This document shows, piece after piece, positions 54,295 through 64,000 of a stretch of DNA of 64,000 nucleotides. Under the pieces are notes generated by a model. The model searched no databases. It saw nothing but the letters and a program-made list of their open reading frames with translations, and was not told the DNA's origin. Each line of letters starts with the position of its first letter. Position 1 is the first letter of the stretch. The position numbers and the translations under genes were made by a program. The DNA lies in the NCBI GenBank assembly GCA_028673005.1, contig CM054116.1, positions 147,061,173 through 147,125,172 on the forward strand. The letters run 5' to 3'. The stretch is from Tanypteryx hageni (Eukaryota > Arthropoda > Insecta > Odonata > Petaluridae).

Positions 54295-54600
54295 TTTTAA
54301 ATCACTCCGAAATGGGACTAATTAAGATTTAGTACTTACAAAACTTGGGCAGTTTGTTAACAGACACGTAAGGTCTGATTTCAACCACACACAATCACGG
54401 TGAGTTGTCGATATCCTCGGAAAATCCACGAAAATTACGGAGCTCACGAAGACACGTCTGATCACCACTGTATATGTATATGTGTGTGTGTGTATTAACT
54501 TAAGGAAAAGGTAGTGATGAGGGTGGCAACAAGGTGTTGAAGGAAGCCCAGCGGACACTTACCAAGTTGAGGACCAAGTTGGCAGGCTGCTGGGGGCGTC
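54295..54600 (-). other. 5' UTR of the Tx1-like LINE
   Basis: No long frame. Holds the right arm of the inverted pair (54521-54616), with GTAAGT on the minus strand at 54562-54557, and a short TG/TA microsatellite (54470-54495). Confidence 0.5.
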
Positions 54601-54660
54601 GGAGAGACACGTAAAACACACGCACACAATATATGCATATATACACACACACACACACAG
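54601..54660. repeat. CA/TA microsatellite at the 5' end of the Tx1-like LINE
   Basis: ACACACGCACACAATATATG then CATATATA and (CA)n. With the TA repeat at 49474 it brackets the LINE. Confidence 0.85.
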
Positions 54661-56756
54661 AGTGCCCATAAAGTCCTTGTGAATGTGAACTTTCAAAAAT
54701 TAATAACTGTTGATGCACAGATCATAAAGACACACCACAATGGGATAAGAACGCAGATATGCTTAAGTTTTATTTAATTTGGATCCTGCAAACGGAAAAT
54801 GAAAAACATTAATTATATTGTATTTTTTCAGACCTTGCAGCTGATTTAAAATGTAGAGTAAAGGAAATGGCTGACTCTGTTCTTTGGCTAGCAAAATTTA
54901 TGCGCATATCCGTTACAATAAGTGCAAAATTTTCCGTATTGAAGAATGAATCTTATTGTTACAATTTTTTGCAGTTACAGGTAATATTCACAATTTTTTT
55001 CGACAACTTAATGACCACTTACGTTGATATAACTCTTACCTGAATTGCGCGACTGCTTTGCAGTATTTTTTTTTAGAGTTGTCAGGGTACCTGTCTTTTT
55101 CTATTTTTCTTTTCATTATTTATTTATATTTCTGTAGTAGCAGGATCTGCTTCGAAACTATGTATTCTGAAGTTCTACAGTAGAATACGAATGTTCATCT
55201 CCTTCAGTAGGCCAATTATTTGCAAGTTTTTCCACTGCATTATTTTCATCCAATTCATCAATAAAATTTTTTGTAGTTTGTTCTTCATAACTACTTACAA
55301 CAAAGTCTGGATCTAAATCTACATCATCAACAATTTATGATTCTGTGTCACTGTTCATCATGTTTCTCCGCTTCAACAGACACGTTTGATTAGGCCTACA
55401 CTATTATTTACGAAGACGATTTCTATCTCAATAATTGTTAAGACACTATGCCCATCAAGTCTTTTTGAAGCTAAAGCTCTCTTAAAAACAATTGAAAGAA
55501 CTATAAGGATGAAATTATGCTTAAATGAATGTCAACATAACCTAAAAGTTATTCAAACATGTATTTTGAATACTCTTTAAGAATGAGTTGCTGTCATGGT
55601 TTGGAAAACTTTAAAAGAAACACAATAATAATAATAAAAGGCTAATTTCTCAGTCATTTGGTCTCAGTGTAAAGTTTTTAAAACGCGAATAACTCGATCA
55701 AGGATGTAGATAGAAAATTGAAATTTGGCAGAAATTTATATAATGAATGAATTAGTTTACTTAGAGTTGACATGGTAATTTAAAAAGTAACTGTTCGTTT
55801 GTGGCGTTATTTTGAGGGGTGGGGTGATATATTGTGCTTCCTTCGAATAAGACTAATAAATTTTGATTTAATAAAACATATTATGTGGACTGAAAATTGA
55901 AAAGTATGTTCCAGAGAGTTGAATTATATTCTTGGTCTCATATTAATGCTTAATAAATGCACCATTTTAGTGCTTTAATACGGATTATCTTTTTAGAGTA
56001 AATACCAATTAATAAGACGTTTCATATTTGCTATTTAGTATTCATTAGAATAGAGATAGATTGCATAAATAGAACGAACTCGGGCTCCACAGCATTGTGG
56101 CGCTTACATTCGTTCAAGAATATGTTTTAAACACCAAAAGTCTACGTTTGTTGAAGAGAAATCCTGGCCTAAGTTAAGACGAGTTCCTTTTTAATTAATG
56201 AAATGGCAATTAATTAAAATTAAAACCATGGGATATATATTTATTCCTGCAAGATTCATTTCGAAAGATTATTTAAAATATTATAAATTAGTTTGAGGAT
56301 TTTTAATTACACAATTTTATGCCGTGTGTAAATTAAATTGAACTCTTTAAAAATCCAAATCGAGGCACTTTTCGACATGATGAACCATCTAATAATAAGA
56401 TAATGACAGATATACGGTTTAGCGGAGAGATTTTCCGTAATTTACGATTTAAAGGGATGTGAAAATACATTATATTTTAATTCAATAATTCTACCTTTTA
56501 ATTATTTTGTGTTAATCGATACGTTAATTTTGTTATATTATTAAATAATTTATGCTTATATTCCTTAATATTTGTGAATTAATTGCAACCTTTTCTTTAA
56601 ATTTCATTTTGAACTATAGTAAACTGATGATTTATTGTAAAATAAATTAAAAAAAAAAAGATTTACTGACTTTACGATTTTAAAATTTTAAAGCAAATGA
56701 TAAATTACAATATTTTTATTATAAGTGAGCAAATGAATACTGTTATGCTATTTATC
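54661..56756. other. AT-rich interval without recognised genes
   Basis: Begins with GAGTGCCCATAAAGTCCTTG, a string like the ends of small DNA transposons, but no partner was found. The rest is AT-rich with short frames lacking motifs. Confidence 0.4.
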
Positions 56757-57205
56757 CTTGGTTCGATCGCAGGTCGAATCTGCGTCAGCTGTGTTGTATC
56801 CCTACGAAAAGGGACTCACTGAGGAGATAGAAAAGGTGCAGCGCAGGGCGCTAGATTCGTAAAGAGAAATTACGATAGTAAAATAAGCGTAACATCGTTA
56901 ATAGAAAATCGGAAATGGACTTCGTTAGAGGAACGTAGGCTGCAGGCTAGATTTAAACTGCTGGAGGGAGTAGCGAATGAGGTAGTAGGTCTTCTCAGAT
57001 GCCCGACGTATCTAGGAAGGAAGGGCAGCGGGGATAAGATTCACGAGATCGATTGTAGAACGGAGCGATATAGGGGGTCATTTTTCCCTGGGACGATAAG
57101 AGAACATAATAGGAAAAGGTAACGTAGGAAAACTGGGAATTTTGGTGCACTGCACCCCCTGCCATCCACCAAATAGGTGGCTTGCAGGGTATCTTGTAGA
57201 TCAGG
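56757..57205 (+). pseudogene. CR1-like LINE C-terminus and 3' end
   Basis: Plus-strand remnant: 'LVRSQVESASAVLYPYEKG', 'IEKVQRRALDS', then in other frames sequence resembling 'IREIDCRTERYRGSFFPGTI' (57040-57095). The 3' UTR follows: ACGTAGGAAAACT, GGTGCACTGCACC (57144-57156), hairpin CCACC-AAATA-GGTGG (57166-57180), TTGCAGGGTATCTTGTAGAT. Same family as 21715-22735 and 42893-43018. Confidence 0.75.
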
Positions 57206-57480
57206 GTTGTCCAACATACGGCCCGCGGGCCAGAATGCGGCCCGCCGGAGGTTTTCATGCGGTCCACGAGAGGCTTTCATCCGTTCAGCAAACACTTGGA
57301 AACTATTGCATACAAATTAAATTTACAAAAACTTTTAAGTGGTTCTTTATTAAGGATATGCAATGCGCCTGTGTTGAGGTGCATTTTCTCAATAATCAGT
57401 CTTTGATTATTTAAAAGTTCCTTCTTCATCGCGATTCCTGATACTGCAGTCTCAACCGCAGGGCCACCGACAGGGCTGGG
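57201..57480 (+). mobile_element. hAT terminus of the CGGCCCGCGGGCC type
   Basis: CAGGGTTGTCCAACATACGG followed by CCCGCGGGCC and GCGGCCCGCCGG is the well-known 5' end of Charlie/SCAND3-type hAT elements. It starts right at the CR1 tail (TGTAGAT). No right terminal repeat or transposase was found. A second hAT-like start CAGGGCTGGGATACCGGGGC lies at 57472. Confidence 0.55.
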
Positions 57481-59296
57481 ATACCGGGGCAAAATCCACG
57501 AGGGCCGGGCCTCTGGGACTCGGTCTTATGAGCGGTCACAATACTTTTCTATCGTAAAACGCGGGTGCAAGGAACGCCGTCAACCGATTTCAAGGGGCGG
57601 CGTTTCGTCCCTTCCCACTTTCCTTTTCTCAGCCCTCGACTCGGGTTTTCCCCACTCTGCCCACTGCTTTTCTATCTTCCCTTAGCGCCGTATGCCATCT
57701 CCCCACTTCTCTCATTTTCCTCCCCTTGCGGTCATTAGCTCGTCATAAAATGCTACGAGAATGAATTTTCCTGAGCGTCGGCGACAGTGGGGATTTGTGA
57801 GGGCGAGAAAGGATGTTAAGGTTCTCTCTTCCACGATTGTAGGATAAAATAACAAGTTGCATATGGTGACAGGGTCCCAACAATGCATCCTTTTAGCATT
57901 CTTTACTTAATTATCCTTCTTTTCGATCTGGTTGTGGTTTGTTAGTAATGGCCGCCCTTTCTTCGCCTGCAATGAGAACGGGGGATAGTAAACCGTTATT
58001 TTCCTACACATTGGAGAACTCACATAGTTCTCTCTCCTACCCCTTCTTCCACCAATTTCGCATTTGGGAATTTCACGAAATACGTTAGCCCTTCTCCCCC
58101 GTCAGTTCTACGAAGCATTTTGTCAATGAGTCGAGTGAGTTCGGTCTTCTTGCAGCTCTCTGTGTCAAGATAGTGAATATATAACAGGTCTGTGTTTTCA
58201 TTTATAATTATTCAATAATATTTTGTTGTCTTTGCTCGGCAGTTTATATCAATATTGACTTTTACTGTTTATGCGTTTACGAATGCAGGTGTTACTTAGC
58301 GACTTATGGACATAGCAAATTAAAATCAGTGCGGAATTTTAATCGAAGAGGTAAGTTTCGATTTATATTTAAAAAATTTGCCAAAATCCGCTATTTCTGC
58401 TTCTTCCTCTTTCAAGTATTTTTACATGACTGAGGTCTCAAAAATACTTCCTTCTAGAATAATAGTTTAAATTTAATCGTTTCTTAATTTAAAATGCATG
58501 TGACGTTCCTTTTAAATTTTGGCCTCATAGGGCAGTGTTTTTCAAAAACCTCATGAGTAGTATATTCCGGGAGATTTTTTATAGGTTAAAAAAACAACTT
58601 ATGTGAACAATGAAACTTCCTTTATTTATTGATTATAAAACACTGCTTTTTCAACTTTAATTTTATTGTTATAATATGGTATAAGTAGAGAGCCTGTGAC
58701 ATGCATCACAATCACATTGAATTGATTTTGTATATAAGTTTCCATTTGGTCATTTATAAGAAAATTTCACGCCCCATATTAGTTATTTTCATTGGCAGTT
58801 AAAACTATTCTTTTACTCCTTTTCTTTTCCTACCTCTCTATCCCCTTCCCTCTCTCTCTCTCTCTGTCCCTCACCCCCTCTATCCATTCCACTCTCCCTC
58901 CTACCAAGGGCGGATCTAGAATCTAGATTAAGTACTATTTTCCTCGTAAATAGGAAAATTTTCAAATACAACTCCCTATATTCGTCAAAATTATATTCAG
59001 GACTTTTTAAAGAGATTATCACAAGAAATAATAGTATAGTATATTTTCTATCATAAACCCTATTTTAGGTGAAATATATTTTGAAAACCACGCATACATT
59101 GACCTCCCTTATAATAATCCATATTTTGCGAAAATGATGTATAAGGCTTATGTTTCGCATAATGTAAAAAAGAAAAAATTTATTTAAATCGGGTATCTGG
59201 GACATTTTATCAACTTTGTATAGCACTTCTTAACATTTTATTTTTAAAATCACAATAAAAAATCAAGTCGTCGATTGCCAGAATTAGCAAAACGAT
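57481..59296. other. Interval without recognised genes
   Basis: Mixed composition; CT-rich at 57590-57740 and (CT)n near 58850-58866. A CAAGGGCGGATCTAG motif at 58904-58918 resembles a hAT end and may be the 3' terminus of the hAT whose transposase starts at 59297. Confidence 0.4.
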
Positions 59297-61710
59297 CTAA
59301 AATCTCTTCCGGGTCAAGATGTCTTGATGTATATGGAGTAACGTCAAACCCACAAGTCTTTCTTCACTCATTCTGTTCCGCAACCAAGTTTTTAACCGTC
59401 GCAAAGCCGAAAAGCTGCGTTCAGAGCTAGCAACACATATAGGAAGAGTGAGTAAAATTTTTAATAAAATTTTGCAATTTGGATAAATTTCCTCGTCGCA
59501 CATACTGAAAACTTCACAGGCACTCATGCCAGTTTTAATGTGAATTTGAAATAATGGAAACATTCAAAAAGTCAGAATATTTTTCCCATAATGACGTTGC
59601 AGTATTATCTAACTCAACTTGATCAAAACACAATAGTTGTTTCGGTAATATATTTCCCAAATTAAATGCGTTCAGTGTATCATCACAAAAACGGCTTCGA
59701 AAATCAACTAAGAGAGTATCAATCATTGGGATAAATACACTACGTCGATAGTATTCCTCAGCGGTTTCCGAACAGTTAATTCGTCTTGATGCATACCAGG
59801 GCTTAATGAGCTTAAATTGCAAAATATCTGCAGATTCATTAGCGCTTTTCCAAATTCTATTAAATACTTCGTCAACCCTTTTCCTTTCACAGTCTAATAA
59901 GCAAATGATGTCCTCAATGCATTTTATAGCTGAATACAGATCTAGCGATTCTTTTTGTAATGACTTACTAACCGGAAGTGTTAAGGAAAAAATAAAAGTA
60001 ATGCATTTCATCGAAACAATGAATTCGCTTGTCATGAGATTATTGAGGAGTAAATCGGCCTTTGTTGAAGATGTCCTATCATCCCAATTACTGATATCTT
60101 GGTAAATGTGGAAAAAATTTCTCAAACATTAAACAAGCATTATGCCTTTCTACCCAGCGTGTATCGCACAAGCTACTTAATCCCCACCCATTTCTCTCTT
60201 TAAAAGAAAACTTCTCTTAGCAGACAAATGATAAAAATTAATAACCTAGCCCATTAATTCAAAACATTTTGTAATTGCCCTAATTTCGGACGATTTCGAC
60301 AAAGTCAAGTTCAATGAATGGCTTCGGCAAGGAACTCTAACTGCATGAGGAGAAACCTTACGGATTTCTGAAGCAGCACCACACTGCTCAGAAGCCATGA
60401 CACGGCAGTTATCGGTGCAAATACCAACACAGTTTTTCATATCAAGATTATTTTTTACTAATAACTGAACAACTGATTTTCCTAGCACATCCCCTTCTAA
60501 TTTAGGTTCTAGGTCTTGTCTAATTCCTGATGTGAAATTTTAATCGTGCAAATCCACAAAACCAATGAAATCTTCCCTAATTTTATTTTCATAAACATAC
60601 CTAATAAAAAGGCTTAATTGAGACACCATAGTTATATCAGTAGTTTCGTCAAATAAAATGGAACAATATTTTCCTTCCCTCACAAAGTTACGGATTTTTC
60701 CAAAATTTCATCGTCGCAACAATCAATAATTGAGTTCTGAGTCATTTTTGAAATGTATGTGGCATTTGCGCTAGAAGATTTCAGATGATTTTCAAGACCC
60801 TGGTCACCACCACGGATACGTAATTTCAATACAGCGCGAAAGTTTCCCTCGTTCGTAATGCTTGAACTGCTCTCAGGCATGTCTGCCGTCATCCCTATGG
60901 TCTCGAAATGGTATATTTTGTCTACCTAGAGTGATGATCGTGTCAATAATAGGCAAAAGACGCTTTCGATTCTCTTGAACTTGCTTCAGTCTCCCTGAAA
61001 TTAACATGTTTTGAACTTTAGTTTGGGGCTTGCGAAAGTTCCTTAAAAACATTTTTGCCGATTCCACAGAGATATTATGATAAGCATTGCCTTGGTGTTT
61101 TTCAAGAACACCATCCTTACCCAATAATTTTGAAAATGCAGTAAGAGGCTTTGAAACTAAAACCCCGGTCTGAGTGTTACATTTAATTGAACCAACAGTT
61201 GTAGGAGCGAACAAGGAACAATATTTACAGTAAATTCCCTGCTTTATTGGAGAATATACTACCCAAGTGTATCTATCTAAGTGAGTTTGATTGAGGTATC
61301 TCTTTTCAACTTTGCCATTCTTTTGATGCTCAGAAAAAGGAAAGATAATTTTTAGGTGGACAAAACGGATTTTCTAAAAGTTCTTTCTTTGTTAAATTAT
61401 CTAATTTTCCTCCAAGGTAAATACCGATATCATTCTTCACCGTTGCACTACTATCACTAATATAATGTTCGATATCTACAGAATGAACCGAAGGAATAAC
61501 TGAACTGTTATCTTCATCTTCAAGGAGTCGACAGGTAGTAGTGTAGACACTGCAACCTCCACTTCTTGATTGCTCGAATTTATTATTGATTCTTTTTCTG
61601 AAGAATTGAGATAAAAATGCAACGTTTTCTGGCGCTTTTCTGTTTGATTTAATTTTAATCAAGGTATATCTGAAAATGTTCAAATAATGATTCACGTTAA
61701 TAATATACAA
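59297..61710 (-). pseudogene. hAT transposase (ZMYM1/THAP12-like), degenerate but long
   Basis: Nearly the full domain order on the minus strand, in at least six frames. Lead 'VAFLSQFFRKRINNKFEQ'; 'LENPFCPPKNYLSF'; TTF zinc finger near 61200-61300 ('RYTWVVYSPIKQGIYCKYCS'); 'EKHQGNAYHNISVESAKMF'. Catalytic part: 'VGICTDNCRVMASEQCGAAS' (Asp kept, ~60410) and 'VRVPCRSHSLNLTLSKSS' (Cys-x2-His). Insertion domain with 'NWDDRTSSTKADLLLNNLM'. C-terminal dimerisation 'CVASSERSFSALRRLKTWLR' and 'ERLVGLTLLHIHQDI'. Frameshifts and stops between all pieces make it inactive. Confidence 0.8.
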
Positions 61711-64000
61711 AATTTAACTATACATCTTCAATACTGAATAAAGTATAATACTATGACTAAATAGATAAATTCCCTTTTAAAGATAAATTCCACCGAATAA
61801 TTTTTAAAATAATAATACTTTTATCAGACATTGATTGTTGCATTTTTAGTGTTTTGAATTCGAATATAGAGAAAATAAACAATAAAAACTTCGTAAGAAA
61901 TCACTTACAGATAATTGTAGAATTCTTCCGCTGCATGTTCGTCGACTATCTCCAAAGAAGTAATAATCACTCTTGAAGTGGTGGTATTTAGAATACTTGT
62001 AGAACTGCTGCTGTAATGCTAAATTGTGGGACACCATAAAACGCACAACCTGATTGTCTGTACCGACTATATACTTCTGCGACACTTGCAACTTGTAGCA
62101 CTTCTCCGGCAAACACACGCGCTAGCGAATATCTGAATGAATGATCTTAAAACGCTCGTAAGCTCTTGAAAACAATGACGGGAAAACCCAAGATAGAGAA
62201 AGGTTCCTTGTAAAGGATTTTGGGAGATGGAAGAGCTCAGAAGTGGGGAAGCACTCTAAGCAAACGGGGGGGAGGGGTAAATTCCAAAATGTGTATTTAG
62301 AAATATCATTGTAGTCCTTTTGGGTAAACCCAAGAAGAGACATCTAAAAAGCTTCTTAAATTATAGCCATTCGTAAGAACAAAAGAACAAAACGAACCGA
62401 CACCAGCGAATGAAGGTGGAACGAAAACCAAGGCATAAACCGATGGCTTTGTTTCATCCTTTTACCGGCACCTAGCCGATAGCGTAGGTCGTTGACATAG
62501 CCATCGCCTCCACTCGCGGTTCGAAAGAGAGAGGATTCATACGATACTATCTTTACCGCACCCGGTGCGAGGGTTCTCCAAAAGGCTAGGCGACGGGAGT
62601 GCGCACATTGAGCGCATTCGAAGGCAATGTCCCACGTGGGTAGGTTCCTTCCCCTTCACTCGCCATTCGTTGAAAATCCTGGGAATCCCATTCTCCTCCC
62701 CACCACCCCATTAGCAAGTTTCAGCACCGCCCAGGGTGACACTATCTCCAACAGACCCTTTTTGCTATGACAATAGCGACATAAAGACAAGAAGCATGGG
62801 AAATTTCTAAGAATAATCTATTCAATAACCTAAGCCTACTGAAGAAAGCATCCCGCCACCTGACAGCCTGCTTATTCTCTTGTCCCAGAGAGTACCCAAG
62901 GGGGGGGGAGGATGGCCCCCCGTTGGATCCGCGCATGCGTCCTGCTCTCCCTCCGCACCACCTTCTTTTTCCCTACGCATTAGAGAAATTGTATCTGCAG
63001 TTTTGTATGTAGTCGATCGACAAACTGAGCGGCGGCGCCACTTTCGGACTGCAGGAGAATTTAACTTCGTATCTGTTTGTATTAAGACTCTCGCGTCACG
63101 ACTGTCACGAGGGAAATTCAAATAGTAATGTGGTACATTTCGTTCGACCTTTTTAAATAAATCGAAAAAGCGACGAATTAAAAAAATTGCGCCGCGTAGT
63201 TCGAAGGTTTTTGTGTAGAACGCGATATACCTATTTAGGCCCAAAGAAGCGAAGATATTAGAGACGAACGTGACAATTTATTAAGCGGCATAAATATAAA
63301 CGGATATTATATACTCAGTTTCATAGTTGCGATATTTTTCATTGAATGAATATGAAAAGAAAATACCCGTAATAAGAAACCTCTGCGACCAAATCTTAAT
63401 TTGTGCTAATAGCGTGTCGCCTTTTTGAGAGTAAAAAAAAGAATGCTTTCATTTTCCTGCAAGCCAGGGTACTACGATCCTGGTCATTTTTTCTGCGTGC
63501 ATTTTGCGCTTATTTTACATCCCGCGCAATTTAATTTAGAAATCCTTAGGTAAACCGGCTTTCGCAAATTTCCGTCTTCGCGAACAATCAAGCATTCGTG
63601 TTCAAATTTCTTGTACGAACAACCATATTTTTGTTAATAAGCGCTTACAATTGCGGCTAAAATAAATATATTTCAAACCAAGTTCGCGTGTAAAACTTAA
63701 AACAACCACAGATGGTAGGAGAAGACCGAGGCTATCGAATGGGTCCATGATGTGGTAGCTCCGGGTTCAAATCCTATTGGAGCTCCCAAGAGTCCCGATG
63801 TTTTTGTTTGTGTAACGCGTCTCACTCGGAGGCTCTTTGGGCGTTCATTTCATTTATCTAGATTTGTGGGTAAAATTGGGAAAATTCCGTCCATTTATAT
63901 TTATGTCGGAAATATTTGACTTGGAGTGAGTATGAGGAAGGGCGGTGTGGGTAGTTGTTTTGAAAACTCAAGCGCATGAGGGGGGAAGAAGAAAAGGCCG
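61711..64000. other. Interval without recognised genes
   Basis: 61711-62120 is probably hAT 5' flank. 62870-62945 has a CAAGGGGGGGGGAGGATGGC stretch resembling a hAT end, in a GC-rich patch. Open frames on both strands across 62740-63240 show no motif. 63752-63762 reads GGTTCAAATCC, a perfect pol III B box, with only a poor A-box candidate upstream; possibly a SINE or tRNA relic. Confidence 0.4.

Noticed and set aside
62822..63244. 140-residue minus-strand frame
   Set aside because: No domain; overlaps a GC-rich hAT-end-like patch.
63745..63785. tRNA gene around GGTTCAAATCC
   Set aside because: Perfect B box but no cloverleaf or good A box could be drawn.

Overview
This 64 kb window is eukaryotic nuclear DNA, most likely from an arthropod and probably an insect. 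That is an inference from its transposon families (ZMYM1/THAP-type hAT, PHD-finger pogo, piggyBac, RTE-type 'craniofacial' LINEs, CR1-like LINEs with a TGTAGA tail, Tx1-like and R2/NeSL-like LINEs) and from the AT-rich, microsatellite-rich intergenic sequence. The species cannot be named. There are no operons, prokaryotic genes or CRISPR arrays.

I can defend one host protein gene: an intronless LARP6-like La-related protein (32771-34387, minus) in a GC-rich island. A tRNA-like sequence with a pol III terminator lies at 48877-48947. Almost everything else with coding character is a transposable element, usually broken and often nested.

Region by region. 1-5.6 kb: a jockey/CR1-group LINE interrupted by a 5'-truncated relative; its C-terminus resumes after the inserted copy's tail. 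5.6-9.15 kb: GC-rich pieces of R2/NeSL-type (RLE) LINEs. 9.2-20.0 kb: one minus-strand LINE split by a pogo element (TA duplication) and by a 6.1-kb hAT insertion (8-bp duplication ATATATGG). The hAT holds an older hAT relic and an RTE LINE, and that LINE is split by a third hAT (duplication ATTGGAAC). 20.6-25.5 kb: microsatellites, a long hairpin, Tigger, CR1-like, piggyBac and hAT relics. 25.5-30.3 kb: a Helitron-like element containing a Ginger-like transposon that contains an RTE LINE. 30.4-31.1 kb: a degenerate ~290-bp tandem repeat. 32.8-34.4 kb: LARP6. 35.0-42.8 kb: Helitron-like copies, a piggyBac-like end, a PHD-finger pogo transposase and a stack of Helitrons inserted in one another. 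42.9-49.3 kb: CR1, hAT, piggyBac and Helitron remnants plus the tRNA-like gene. 49.4-54.7 kb: a near-complete Tx1-like LINE between microsatellites. 54.7-64 kb: a CR1 3' end, hAT ends and a degenerate hAT transposase.

No cooperating novel gene system is visible. The most informative content is the nesting order. Several insertions still show target duplications or rejoin the interrupted reading frame, which dates them relative to each other. The least explained material is the Helitron-like family with a conserved terminal hairpin, the tRNA-like gene inside one copy, and the inverted ends around the Tx1-like LINE.
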